Source: Metaphire vulgaris
Taxonomy: Eukaryota > Annelida > Clitellata > Crassiclitellata > Megascolecidae
Direction of reading: 5' to 3'
Assembly (NCBI GenBank): GCA_018105865.1
Contig: CM030834.1
Location: 18,349,719 to 18,413,718 of the forward strand
DNA length: 64,000 nt
Below are positions 22,815-34,599 of this stretch, one piece after another. A program made the position numbers and the translations under genes. How positions within the stretch are numbered: the first letter of the stretch is position 1; each line of letters starts with the position of its first letter. The notes below the pieces were generated by a model. That model was not told the DNA's origin, searched no databases, and saw nothing but the letters and a program-made list of their open reading frames with translations.

Positions 22815-23020
22815 AATTTAAGGTACATCAAAGGCATTGTGATCACCGGCAGATAAAGAAAAATTGGCTACTCATAGATAATGTAAACTGCTGTCTTCAT
22901 CACAGGTTTCACTGGCTCAAAACTTCATGCAGTAATAAAACTAGTGACATTTATCTGCAACAGTGAACGGATATATCTCTGTCAAGAGGAAGTTGGTACG
23001 TGACTATGGTACAGTAAGTC
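22815..23020. repeat. Local duplicated repeat, copy B
   Basis: About 200 bp similar in sequence and orientation to 21020-21270, without the (TA)n block. Confidence 0.85.
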
Positions 23021-23154
23021 TGCAAAGCCAGCAAGGTTCATCAGTGTCCACTGATGATCCTTGTTGACTTTGAGAAGGTGTTTGAGCTTTTTCAGGGGCT
23101 AAACAGTCTATGATCATGTTCAAAGCAATCACAGAATCAAATAAATAAGACCGC

Positions 23155-23360
23155 GAAGTTTGGAGAAAGGTCCATCACCTGAGGCAACCCTCTGCTACGG
23201 AACTCGCTCCAGGACTCAGTGACCGCAGTTGCCTCCTTCTTGTCGTTTGCTATCAAACTCTAAATGCATCATTTTAATACCTCCTATGACCGTCCCATGT
23301 AAAGCGCTCTAGACTTTGGCCCTTGCCATGTTACTGCGCTATATAAATTGCAAAGAATAA
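23155..23360 (+). mobile_element. LINE 3' tail
   Basis: The 3' part reads GCGCTCTAGACTTTGGCCC and ends CTGCGCTATATAAATTGC followed by an A-rich stretch. The same GCGCTATATAAAT ending is on the fragments at 24051-24335, 31440-31530 and 52640-52665. Confidence 0.6.
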
Positions 23361-24050
23361 AATAGAATAGGAATCACAGAGCTATGTGTTTAATTAGATT
23401 TGTGTGCGCCAACTTCAGGAATGATCTCAAGACTGTTAAAGGAGCAAAGCAGAGCCAATGTGCAGTCACAACCACTGGAACATGAAAAGACATAATCATA
23501 ATCAGACCCAGCATCGATGCAGCAAACCACAAGCATGAAAAATTGGAAATGAAAAATTATGTTAAAACAAAGAGAAAACGAAAAAGAAATTTACACAATC
23601 AAACACTTCTGGAAGTACAATGACTTGTGATGGTAAAGATTCAGAGTAGAATCAGACAGACAAGCTAAGCATATAAGTGCCCTCAATAATATATAAAATA
23701 ACACAAAAAACACAGCCAAACTGCGACAAAAAGGCTCTAAAAAATCGTCGGTTTGTCCAGGTCCCTGGTTTGTCCAGCCAACAGAATGCTTCAGAACAGT
23801 CATGTTCTGTAACAAAAGCAGACATGAAGAGATAAGAAGCAGCAGACCACCAACTACTAAGCAAGATGCTGGGAAAGGTGACAAACAAAAGTAGGTTCAT
23901 TTTACAGCACCTTAAAAACTGAAAGCAACAATCAGATGGATGTGGCAAACATGCTTGGGCAGTGGGCATGTAAAGCAAAAGTACAAAGAAAGTACAGTAA
24001 AGTCACCAAAACGGATAACGACAACAGAAAAACATAGAAAGTAAATCGTC

Positions 24051-24335
24051 AATTACGTTCGAGTAGCCGTGTTCTTCTGGTGGTTCCACCTCCTGCGAAG
24101 ACGCCAAAGTTTGGCGTGCGTTCGGTTGTAAGGGGAAATCCGCGGCTGTGGAATGCTCTACCGGACACTGTAACCTCATCGAACTCCTACGATCAATTCG
24201 CGAAGAACTTGAAGACACATCTATTTGCGACTTCTTATGAATGTTAAATATGTACAGCGCCTTTGACTTTGGTAGACGCCATGCGTACGGCGCTATATAA
24301 ATTGTCCAAATAATAATAACAATAATAAAACCGAG
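24051..24335 (+). mobile_element. LINE 3' end with RT C-terminus
   Basis: The plus strand encodes GNPRLWNALPDTVTSSNSYD and FAKNLKTHLFATSYEC-stop, the usual end of CR1/L2-type RT proteins (RLWNxLP ... FKxxLKTHLF). A short 3' UTR ending GGCGCTATATAAATTGTCC and AATAAT repeats follows. 5' truncated. Confidence 0.85.
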
Positions 24336-24857
24336 GATAAATTGTATTAAATCTATCCAAGAAAACATAAAGCAGATAACGTTGCGTTGGATACAAACTG
24401 AAAAATTGCAAGAGGTAGCAAGTACACCGCAAAATTTTCCATACTATCAGACAAGTCAATGGCACGCAAAGGATTAAAAAACAAAAATGCCTAGGAATAT
24501 GGAAAAATCAACTAAATATTAGCATTTGACTATAGTAATTTAAACATAATAAGTGAAGTGCAAGAATAAATTCATCAATAGACTGCTGCTGAAAATTCAC
24601 AGATTTTTATCATATGGCAAGTCAAAAGTCCTCTGTCTGGCACGCAAACTCCCCACATTTTTAAATATCTGACAAATAACAAATAATCATAACAATTTTC
24701 ATAAATTAGCATTTAACAATGAAATCTCACATGTAATACAGAGAATTGCACAACCAGGATTGGTAAGTTTGAATCAGTCAACAGTTTTGTCAGAAGATGG
24801 AAACTGAATGGAAAGAAGGAAGAATTGGTGTATTTATATGATTCTATAACAAATATT

Positions 24858-25095
24858 GGTACTTATCGGTTATCCGCTACCATTTGTCATGAATGTTTGA
24901 TTTTATAATCTTAACTCTCAGCAAAAATCTAAACCGAAACACTAATCCCTATGATACTGTTATGGGAAGGACAAGTCGTAGAATTTAACATAACAGTATC
25001 ATAGGGATTAGTGTTTCAGTTTAGGTTTTTGCTGAGAGTTAAGATTATAAAATCAAACATTCATGACAAATGGTAGCGGATAACCGATAAGTACC
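24858..25095. mobile_element. Foldback element, GGTACTT family (copy 1)
   Basis: 238 bp, almost entirely palindromic: arms of about 105 bp around a roughly 26-bp spacer. Ends GGTACTTATCGGTTATCCGC and its complement; exact 8-bp TSD CAAATATT (24850-24857, 25096-25103). Shares its outer ~30 bp with 39598-39797. Confidence 0.92.
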
Positions 25096-25869
25096 CAAAT
25101 ATTATACCTATGTGACATAACAGATTTCAGTACATGAAGAAAGATATGACAAACTTTGGGAATATGAAATAATAATACTTAATTAAATGGCATGTATTCT
25201 GGAATGATAACTCTACGCTTGCAACAATGCTACTGACCAATGCCCCCATTGTCATCAAACACCAACACGTCCAACAGGCTCCAAATGTGTGGTTATTGAT
25301 TATGAATACAAAGACTAAAAATGTTAGGCAATTTTTTGTCATCTCTTGTCCCATTAACAACCTCGTACTAAATAACTTCTCCAAAATTAAATTATGTTGA
25401 TTTGCTCTGGGTGCCAGCTAACATTACTTTTTGGTGATGCAGAATCAAACTCAGATGCAGCATTGAACGTTCCTACAAATTAAGTTAAATTATCTGTCTG
25501 GCCAAAATACACCTCATAAATAACTCCACCAACAATTTAGTTCTTATAAGCAAACTGTGAGGTCAAATAATATCATATCATACTGATATTCTTATTGTTT
25601 CGGTGTTTGTCCTCGTGTGCAAATATACGCCTACACAGCAACTTGGCCATCCTGCTTATCACCATAAAGGTCCAACGGAAGCGATGGTTTGATGGCCGCC
25701 AAAAACGACGGTCGTGTCATCCACAGCACTCTAAAATTGTCACCTTCGGGTTAAGCCCCCACATTTCATAACCACAGCACCTCATTTCCAATCTATCTAG
25801 TTGCTTCCATTGTGTTTTTTAAACTGCTCGACCACACCCAAAAACCGTTTCAACAGTCTTCTACCGGAC

Positions 25870-26150
25870 CCACAAACCCCATTGGTCGGCTGATGACGCA
25901 TAGCGTTTACTATTACATTACGATCGATATTACGAATTTACTGGACAACGGCTAGACGTCGTGAAATGGGTCAGAGTGGTGTCGGTTGTACCACGGGCCC
26001 GTTTCGAATGGGTATTCACGGTGTATTCACGGCGACTGTGGGGTATAATTCGTCGTAGTCGTCGTCCGATCGGCCGTTCGTTTATTACCGTTACGGTCGC
26101 TGGGCGCCAAACTTTCCGACGGAGACGAATTTTCGACGAATTTTAAAATT
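25870..26150 (-). promoter_or_regulatory. Possible promoter of the NCoR-like gene
   Basis: CpG-rich compared with its surroundings. On the minus strand it has a CCAAT box (CCGACCAATG, about 25883-25892) with a CRE-like TGATGACGCA on the plus strand next to it. Position upstream of all exons fits, but no first exon could be tied to it. Confidence 0.3.
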
Positions 26151-26759
26151 AAATCGCGTTAAATGAATCCATGAACCAATTGACTTTTCCTCAAAACGCA
26201 CACACACAAAACACTCTCAAGTCTCTGCCTCGAGGAGATACGATCTCACATAGAGACTCGGTCACCTACCGTCGCTTTCTTCCAACACATCGTTAGTCTG
26301 TCAACTTTCGCAGATTTTCCGATAAGATCCAACAAATGCTGGGTAGGCAGATGTAAAAAACAGCATAATATATAATGGGTGGATACACAGAAAAGTACTC
26401 CTTAAGAATTTAAGTTTTGTTTCTGCAGTAGACCTATGTGGACGTGGAGTCGTGGGACTTTCTTTCGCCTGTGTAAATATGTTTAATTTTAGCAGTGCCT
26501 TCACAGTTAGGCAACTTAGGCTAAAAAATTAAGGAATATTTATTATTTATGTAAGTTATTGTCAGCAATCTCAGCATCTCTGAATCTAGGTCGCACGCTG
26601 ACCGTTCTGATACCTCTTCTGTGACGGCGAACGTGCGTCCTCGATAATTAACGTCTTTATCATAGATTTAAAGTCTATGTCTATATCGTCTCTTCGGCCT
26701 CCGCAGCAACAGACGTTGTACTCATAAGGCCACTGAATGTTTTCTGTTCATAAAGCGAC

Positions 26760-26789
26760 CACGTGACGTCCTTCACCTTCACGTGACGT
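26760..26789. promoter_or_regulatory. Two CACGTGACGT sites 20 bp apart
   Basis: CACGTGACGT at 26760-26769 and again at 26780-26789. Each overlaps an E-box (CACGTG) and a CRE-like TGACGT. The 20-bp spacing is about two helical turns. Confidence 0.5.
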
Positions 26790-27303
26790 TGTTTTTGCTT
26801 CGGGTTCCTAATTACCGTAGTGCTTGGCTCGAGTGCCTTTGTTATTGATCTGTGCCGACTACAAGACACGCGGGGGGAGGAAGGTTTTCGACGGTGACCC
26901 AGATAACAACATCGAGCAGGACGTGAATAAGTAAGCAAAGAGGGAAAAGACTGCAGAGCGGCGAAAGGGCGGATATAGTCATTGGTTGGTATTTACACTG
27001 ACACATGCTACAATAGTCAACCACGTAGACCTGTTTGTGCTACATTCGACCCACGCTGCGATTTTAAGATCCTCTAGCGCTAGGCCCTGCGTATCCGAGC
27101 ATCTCAGCAGCAATACGCGGGCATTTAGGCTGTCGGGGGAGTCTGCCTATCTTGTGGGTCAAATCTTTCAAAACACAGTCTGTAGTATTTGAAGCTTCGT
27201 CGTCTCTCGTCTGTCTGGCAGCTTTGCTGCAGTTTAAACCGCGATAATAGTTCCAGGGCAGCTATAAGAACTGCGCAGAGGAAGAATAACGCGTTCGAAG
27301 CGC

Positions 27304-27520
27304 CAGGCCTGAGGAGAGGGGGTGCAGCCGGTACATTGTACCGGGACCCATGGAGTTTTTAGGAGATCCGGTGACGATAAGGTTTTTTTGCTTGTCAGGC
27401 TGTTTTTGGAGAGTTCAGAACGTTTTTTGCTTGCCAGGTTTTTCGGAGACTTGATAAATTTTTCTTAAGAGCCCGCAAATTTTTTTGTTCCGGGGCCTCG
27501 AATTTCTCTCGGCGGCCCTG
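27304..27520. mobile_element. hAT-like MITE, CAGGCC ends
   Basis: 217 bp; ends CAGGCCTGAGG and GGCGGCCCTG; exact 8-bp TSD CGAAGCGC (27296-27303, 27521-27528). Two core-motif copies at about 27371 and 27421. Confidence 0.85.
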
Positions 27521-27534
27521 CGAAGCGCCCACGG

Positions 27535-27835
27535 CAGACCCGTGGAGGTTCAGAGGTGCAGCTGCACCCCTGGGGAAAAATCAGGGGGTGCAGCGCCCCT
27601 GGAAGATCAGGCTGTTTATTTAATTTTTTGCTTGTGAGGATTTTTAAATAGAAAAAAGAGGGACGACCTTTTTCTTGTCAAGGCTTTTAGGGGGATAGTA
27701 AAGTTAGTGACGACCTTTTTTGCTCTTCAGGGTTTTTTCAGACACGAATTTGTTTCTATTTCCCCTTGACGCAACTATTATCTTGATAAAATCTGCACCC
27801 CCCCCCCCAGCTGAAAATTCGTTCCGACGTGCCTG
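27535..27835. mobile_element. hAT-like MITE, CAGGCCCGTACGAAG family (copy 1)
   Basis: 301 bp; ends CAGACCCGTGGAGG and CGTTCCGACGTGCCTG; 7/8 TSD GCCCACGG/GCCCACAG. Three core-motif copies (27621, 27661, 27708). Related to 32216-32424. Its left TSD overlaps the right TSD of the element before it. Confidence 0.85.
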
Positions 27836-28329
27836 GCCCACAGACTTCAGAATTTGCATGAGAAACAATGACTGCACTACAAACAGTTCATTTTCATATT
27901 TGTTGATAGGCCTACTGTATTTCTGAAGAATGTCTGTACTTGATGTAAAATTTCGACAGAACTTGACACACACGCTGGAGATAGCAAAAACTTCAGATTC
28001 TCGTAGGCCTATATTAGAGCTAGGAATTGTTGGGGTGCTGCTTCAGATTTTGTGACGACAACACGATCTTACCCGCACATTCGATTTGTGCGATTTCATC
28101 GTTGTTCAATTCTTCAAAAAAGTAGTGAATTTTGACTACCCTTAGGCCTAAATTTTCATTCATTGAAAAGGGAATTAATTATTAATTTTTTATTTTTTTG
28201 GTTGACCAATTTACGGGATATTTATCCCCTAGGTCAACCTTTTTTCTCATTGAAAAGAACATTTTAAGAAACAATTTAGGCTTATGTCAATGAATTTAGT
28301 TAAGTGTTAATTGTTAGTCAAGTTTTTTC

Positions 28330-28420
28330 TTCTTCTTTGCTTCATATTGATATATGTTTATTTTGGATGTTAATGAGATAAAATAAAATTGTGATTGATT
28401 GATTGATTGATTGATTATAA
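28330..28420 (+). repeat. Probable LINE tail with (GATT)n
   Basis: AATGAGATAAAATAAAATTG followed by five GATT units. Similar (TTGA)n tails end the fragments at 33595-33675 and 48920-49050. Confidence 0.45.
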
Positions 28421-28586
28421 AACTAAAACCCCACAATTCTCGATCCACAGTGGGGTTTTCTCATCTGGTCTAGAGGAGGGGAAATACCTTTAATTCTAGT
28501 CACATTGAACGTTGACGATACAGTCATTCATTGTCTTCGATGATAAAAACTCTTCGGTGTCACTAGAAAATTTATCCGTCTGTCTG

Positions 28587-28785
28587 CAGGGGCGTAGCCA
28601 GGAATTTGATTTGGGAGGGTATAAATATTTTGGGTGGGTATAAATCTTAACTATAAACCAATAAACCACATAAACCCATATAAACCACATATAACCACAT
28701 GTAAATCGCATAAAAAACTTTAAGGTACAGTAAACTGATTTTGGGGAGGTATATATACCGATATACCCCCCGTCGCTACGCCCCT
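28587..28785. mobile_element. hAT-like MITE, CAGGGGCGTAGCCAGG ends
   Basis: 199 bp; right end GCTACGCCCCTA. 7/8 TSD TCTGTCTG/TTTGTCTG. Interior rich in ATAAACC units. Confidence 0.75.
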
Positions 28786-28974
28786 ATTTGTCTGCAAAAC
28801 TTTCAGTCTTGGATGGCGCGCCAGACGGCAGAAAAGTAACAATCGAACTTTGAATGACGATGAATCCACTTTCTCGTCAACGTTTTTAGAATTTTAAAAA
28901 CAGACAATAAGTGCTTTGGAATATGGATCTCACTTGACCCATCTCACAGTTTACCTTTAAAATAAAAAGCAGTA

Positions 28975-29030
28975 ATTTACAATAGAATCTCGCTATATCG
29001 AAGTTCTAGGGACCGTGATGAATATATATA
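28975..29030. mobile_element. Solo end of a pogo-like element
   Basis: ACAATAGAATCTCGCTATAT followed by CGAAGTTCTAGGGACCG resembles the left end of 30271-30535; no right end found. Confidence 0.5.
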
Positions 29031-29202
29031 TAGAGACGACCCCAACCCCAGAATTCGTTCAATAAATAATTAAAAATTTAAAACGTATTAAGGAAATCCT
29101 CAAGAACGCCACGCAACTTATCAACATCACAATTCATTGAATGCAGATGGTTACATCAATGGTTTTCACACAGGCTTACTTAGCCTCCTAAACCACTTAA
29201 AA

Positions 29203-29225
29203 TCACACTATTATTGTTATTATTA

Positions 29226-29285
<60 letters not shown>

Positions 29286-29297
29286 TATTATTATTAA
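29203..29297. repeat. (TTA)n microsatellite
   Basis: About 90 bp of TTA units, slightly interrupted. Confidence 0.98.
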
Positions 29298-29415
29298 GAC
29301 CATCTCAGCATATATCCGGTCGTAGAAGGTCAAAATTTCGGTTTGGGCAAATAGGCCTATGCATGTCCGGCTGTTATAGGCCTAACCTAGAACATTTCGA
29401 TTTTTTTTGTCAAAA

Positions 29416-29664
29416 CAGTGGTGGTTCTACTTCTAGATAGGAGCAGAGAGGCCTGTAGCTCACAGATTTCAGCCTCGTCCGCCAGTTTCAAGTGTCGACG
29501 AACTTTTCTTTCATTGTGAGTTAATTTTTTGAAGCTGTTGTCTAGACTAGGCCTAATGGTGGCGCGCAAAATAGTAGACGACGACCTTTTTTGTTCGTCA
29601 GACTTTTCCAGTCATTTATGGGGATCATAGCCCCTCCGGTTTTTTCCGACTAGAACCGCCACTG
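29416..29664. mobile_element. hAT-like MITE, CAGTGGCGGTTC family
   Basis: Ends CAGTGGTGGTTCTAC and CTAGAACCGCCACTG; TSD degraded (5/8). One core-motif copy at about 29579-29605. Confidence 0.65.
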
Positions 29665-30270
29665 TGCCAAGTTATTAAGATCTGCATCAACAAAATTAAT
29701 GTTTAAAATAATAAGGTATATCGCTGCATAAACAAATCAAATGAAATAAAAATTTGTAAACCAATGTTTTAAATGATGAAAATATCTCCAAAATCCCGAT
29801 GTTTACAATGCTGGCAATTAACTAGGTCAGGCTGGCCGACCGAGCAGACTGATTGACCTTATGGAAAAGTTCAAAAAGTACAGTATTTAAGCTCCCATAG
29901 TTGTCTCCAGGAGCGGAAGTCTAGAGCGAGGGAGAGGACCCGCTTATTCGGTCATCGGCATAAAACGGGGCTACCGAAAAGGAAGCATTGTGTAAACTCG
30001 GGTGAAAAGTGGGGGATCCAATCCCCTATGTCTTTCCCCTTTCATATTCTACCCCTTTAAAGTGGGGAGGGGGCGCGAGCCTAGCGACCTGATGAATGTT
30101 TACGCCTAAAGTATCCAGCGGCCAGCTTAATTCCATCGATGAAACAGTTCGCGGTGTTCCCAGCAGCTGCTGGCTGCAAAGTTTAAGGGCGAAGGAGATT
30201 AATCGCCCATGGCCGGCTAATTAAACAAAGATTTCCCGAGGCCGTCGACCAAAGTCATGTAGTTTATTTA
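29665..30270. other. No feature seen
   Basis: Mixed-composition intergenic DNA without a convincing gene or repeat end. Confidence 0.4.
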
Positions 30271-30535
30271 CAGTAGATTCCCGTTATATCGAAGCTCAAA
30301 GGACCGCGTTAATACATGTACTTCGATATACCGAACGTAACCGATATATCCGACGGGCTTCTGATCGACAGGGACTGAAAAGCAGCTTCGATATAACTGA
30401 GGTTTCAAAATAGGCAAGTTCGATATATCAGGGTCTCTTGTATTTATAAACATTGTGTTGGGTGGAAGCGACGCTTCAACTTCCACATAATCGAGATTTA
30501 TATATAAGCGAGTTCGATTTATCCGGATTCTACTG
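30271..30535. mobile_element. pogo/Tigger-like MITE
   Basis: 265 bp; ends CAGTAGATTCCCGTTATATC and complement CAGTAGAATCCGGATAAATC, flanked by TA dinucleotides (30269-30270, 30536-30537). Several internal TTCGATATA repeats. TA target and CAGT ends fit the pogo branch of Tc1/mariner. Confidence 0.75.
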
Positions 30536-31439
30536 TAGCCTATGTCTTAGAATTAATGACAAGTATCATATCTGATGCATTTGGGCGAATGGGGAGGCAA
30601 AACTAACGAAGCGTTCAGTATTCGGGTTTCGTAAAAACAGTGTTCCTCGTTAATCTTAAAAGTTGTGTGCACGTGACGCTAGGCACGACATGAAATAAAC
30701 TGCAAGGTTATTTATAGAACCACGTGATTCATTACGCAACATACATATTGTGCGCTTCTGATTCATTGTGACTTGTTAATATTTAGTTATTTACGCTCTT
30801 AGAGGGGTAAAGACGCCATCTAGCGAATCAAGATAAACTATATTACACATTCCAGATTTTGCCGTCTAAGACTTTTAAAGCAAACCGCTCTCTAAAGTAA
30901 GTACAGTAAAATCTCGTAAACTTATACAGCGCCCCGGAAGCAGTACAGCAGTAGCTGCTTATTCTTATGCGCTTAATCTTTCTTGAAATAGCTTTAGGCA
31001 GGGTGGTTTGTCGGCCGGGCAAAGGTCAGTGTATCTATGAGGCGGCGGGTCAGGTTGTTGTTGCTATGGGGGAAATGACTTTTCGAATAGGAAGGTTTTA
31101 AGTCTAGACCTAAAGGCTTGAGGAGTCTAGTGTCTAGTCGACCAGCGGCAAAATCTTTTCGCTTCTGCCATAGCGCCGCGCGCGGCTGTGACTGTACTTT
31201 CATTTAGAGATATCATGAAAAGAACTGGTTTTTGGTTGAGCTTTGAAAATAACCCAGCATTAGGCCTATTTAGGTCTGCAGTTAATTGTCCATATCAACT
31301 GATCTGTCAGAATTCTTTTTGGTTTCTTTTCTGGATGACATTTCCATTGATAGGGTTCGATTCCGATTTTATATCTTTACATTTTCCCGCTTAATTTAAA
31401 ACAGTGTGTCGCTCAATTGTATACATTGCATCCAGTTTA

Positions 31440-31530
31440 GTGCGAGATCCTGGGAACACCCCTAAGCCTAGCCAAGCTTTCGGGCAGCGCTATATAAATT
31501 TCGTGTTTACTTACTTACTTACTTATTATA
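31440..31530 (+). mobile_element. LINE/SINE 3' tail with (TTAC)n
   Basis: CAAGCTTTCGGGCAGCGC then TATATAAATTTCGTG and an ACTT tail. Inverted copies at 52412-52520 and 54455-54530 share the CTTTCGGGCAGCGCTATA core. Confidence 0.75.
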
Positions 31531-31538
31531 TGTATACA

Positions 31539-31540
<2 letters not shown>

Positions 31541-31637
<97 letters not shown>

Positions 31638-31640
31638 TAT
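31541..31640. repeat. (TA)n(GA)n compound microsatellite
   Basis: About 50 bp of TA directly followed by about 44 bp of GA. Confidence 0.98.
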
Positions 31641-32215
31641 ACAGCATATACACTACAGGCCTGCCCTTACGTTGCAAATAAATTAGTCTTCTTGTATTTT
31701 GCATTGCTCTGTAATAGTATGGGATACCGGTAATCTATTTCCGTTTGCTACCCTTGTGTTATTATAAAGCTGCACGAAAACTGTCCAACCAACGCCGCTG
31801 TAAATTATGCTGTGCATACGAAGCTCCCTATTGCCATTTAGATTATCGCGCTTGTACTACAGTAGTACCAGTACTTTAGCTAGTATGCATGACCTTCACA
31901 GTCTACCAAGAAACGTGTATGTGTAGACAAATATTGATACTAAGTACAGTAGGCCTACGTTGGCTCGGGCCTTATCCAGGAATTCCAAATTTTTCGACGT
32001 AGGCTATTTCGTGTCTTGAAACTAGGGCCAAAAATAGCGGAGACGCCCACTACAAAATCTTATCACTGCTATCGGTGACTTACAACGTCCTGTACAGTAC
32101 TCGTATAGACCTACATATTCAGCAATCTATCTAGTCTTATCTTATCACTCTTCAACCACTCGCTCTACAACGCTGGTCAAGTTCTTTCGCGTGACCTTCA
32201 AACGTCGCTCCTCCT

Positions 32216-32424
32216 CAGGCCCGTACGAAGTGGGGGTGCAGAGGTGCAGCAGCTGCACCCCCTGGAAAAAATAAAAGAGTAAATTCCGTGCGCGAAGACC
32301 TTTTTGCTTGTTAGGAAGCGCGATTATCTTGATTACCTTTTCCGGGGTTTTTTAAGATGCGATTTTTTTAAACAAAAATCTGAAAATCTGCACCCTCTGC
32401 TGAAAATTCGTTCCGACGTGCCTG
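32216..32424. mobile_element. hAT-like MITE, CAGGCCCGTACGAAG family (copy 2)
   Basis: 209 bp; ends CAGGCCCGTACGAAG and CGTTCCGACGTGCCTG; exact 8-bp TSD CTCCTCCT. One core motif at about 32296. Inserted in a LINE-like coding remnant that reads LRRLRNYLPL downstream. Confidence 0.88.
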
Positions 32425-32680
32425 CTCCTCCTTTACGCCGTCTGCGGAATTATCTTCCGCTGGTTCCCATCCCCTCTGAGAGAGGTCTTTTCCAGTCATC
32501 TGAAAACTCATTCACCCGTTCTCCTAAATAAATTTAAATAAATTCCCGCTTCTTTCTACTTTGTACTTTGTTTCCTCTTCTACTCTAGCCTTAAATTAAG
32601 TCAGTGTTCATCTACTCCTGAAAGAATCCAGTTTTCCATAGATCATCGATCGTCTCTAAAACCACAAGATCAACTATATG
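32425..32680 (+). mobile_element. Probable LINE RT tail remnant
   Basis: Encodes LRRLRNYLPLVPIPSERGLF followed by FQSSENSFTRSPK-stop, resembling RLWNxLP-type C-termini. Weak. Confidence 0.4.
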
Positions 32681-32690
32681 GACTTTTACT

Positions 32691-32691
<1 letters not shown>

Positions 32692-32763
<72 letters not shown>

Positions 32764-32770
32764 AGAGAAG
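32692..32770. repeat. (GA)n microsatellite
   Basis: About 75 bp of GA units. Confidence 0.98.
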
Positions 32771-33539
32771 TATCATTAGAACGCCGCGTAGATTATAATA
32801 TCAAGCGTTCAGTTAATCTAACAAAGCGCTCTTAGTTTCTGTCGGGTTCTCTGGCGGTTCATCGCCACGGTTTCGGCTGCTGCTGCAGTGGACACGAGCG
32901 ATCGTCTGCTCCACCCTCGGTTTCCCGCCGTCGTCTGTTCTGCCGTCTGCTTCTTACTTCATCTGTCCGAATTATTGACGAGGTCCTCGAGGAAACAGCC
33001 AATAAATTCAATCGCCAGGCAAAAGCTGTGAGACAGAAAGGGAGAAATAATATGCCAAGAAGAGCACCGGGAAATATAATCTAACTTATGATCTAGCACT
33101 CTATTAGTACTGTGCGCCTCCTGTTCTAATTGATTTATCAGTTGAAAAATTTCAGTCTCGTTCACTCAAAATTGATTGAAGATTGATTGAAGATAATTTA
33201 TTTCAAACTCAAACTCAAAGTACATATACATATGCAGAACTAGTACAACTAAATAAGTAACATAGTATGACTCTAATTTACAATGTTACAATGTAACACA
33301 TAGTATGAGAGTTCATTGATAACATAGTAAATGAGTTCATCAGATCAATATAAAATTAAATATTAGCTAAAAATATATAAATAACAGCATGCATAATTAA
33401 CAATTAATAAGTGGAATTTCGATTGAAAACTATAAACTCATTAGGTATGACATTAATTATAATGTTGAATTTGTTACAATGTAATAAAAACAATTGAAAT
33501 AATAGAGGGTCAAATAATATTATTATATAAAAATGTAAT

Positions 33540-33675
33540 ATTATATAAAAGTATTCGGACTGATCTTCTGGCTTGATCTGGCTCTAATGCTATTTGGATT
33601 TGGTGCGCCATCGGCTGATGCCCTGGGCATTATGATAGTGGCGCTATAGAAGTTGATTGATTGATGATTGATGCA
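33540..33675 (+). mobile_element. LINE-type 3' tail, (TTGA)n end
   Basis: GGTGCGCCATCGGCTGATGC and CATTATGATAGTGGCGC then TATAGAAGTTGATTGATTG. The inverted copy is at 48920-49050. Confidence 0.75.
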
Positions 33676-33873
33676 GTTAAGCGTATTTCATGTTGTGTAA
33701 TAATTGGGAGAGAAGGATTTTTGTGAGATTGTTTCTCTTCTGCTTCTCTCCGCCTTTTAGTATCGTAGTTTGCTATTACCAATGTGCAATGCATATAACT
33801 ACGATTTGTTACAGAAATATGATTTGTTACCAATATGTAATGTATCTTAGTTTTCGCCTTATCTACTGTATAT

Positions 33874-34160
33874 GTGAGGCGGGAAGTTAGCAGAGTGGTA
33901 ACAACGTTGGACGATAGAGCAGGAGGTCGCGGGTTCGAGACCCGCAGGAGCCCTAAGGTCGACTCAGCCCCTTGCTCGCTAGAAGACGGTTGTAAAATGA
34001 GGACCAGTGAGAAAATGCTGTGATAAGTTAAACGGGTACGCTATGCGATGCACTAGGTCCGTATCCGTGGTACTGCACGCCTGTCTGAGTGAGATCCATA
34101 GCAACGGAGATCAGCGCCGCCCTGTGAGCCCGTGAGGCACGGGAAGAACTTTGACTTTTC
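33874..34160 (+). repeat. tRNA-derived SINE, family B (full-length)
   Basis: Head: GTTAGCAGAGTGGTAACAAC (A-box-like) and GCGGGTTCGAGACCCGC (B box). Body ends ACGGAGATCAGCGCC ... GGGAAGAACTTTGACTTTT. A tail-only copy is at 51081-51157. The head is Leu/Ser-tRNA-like. Confidence 0.8.
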
Positions 34161-34599
34161 TTAACTGTACATGTATATTAACCTTATACATTTAATATTA
34201 ATCATATATTTCAAATGTACGAATTCCGTTGTTTTCCATTAGTTGTGAATTTCCGTCTGATGCTAAACATAATGGTTTTGATTTTGATTTGATTTTTTAA
34301 AAGAGGAACGAGTCTTCATAATTCCAGCCGGAATTTTAAGCAGAAATAGAAGAATCGCGACCATTACTATTCGTCAGTCAGTCCATTTGAACGCCCATGG
34401 ATGGACTGTGGAAAAGTTTTCCGATGGTATTACCATCGCACCCATGCAGAGGAAAACAAATGCAGACGAACACGCAAGAAGACAGACGAACTGAGCGACA
34501 ATTATTCTCACTCAAGGATAAGAACATAATTTTAGATTGATAAGCAACGAATTAACGGCGTCTGTACATGCAATGCTGTACTTCTGTAGATCCGTCGGT

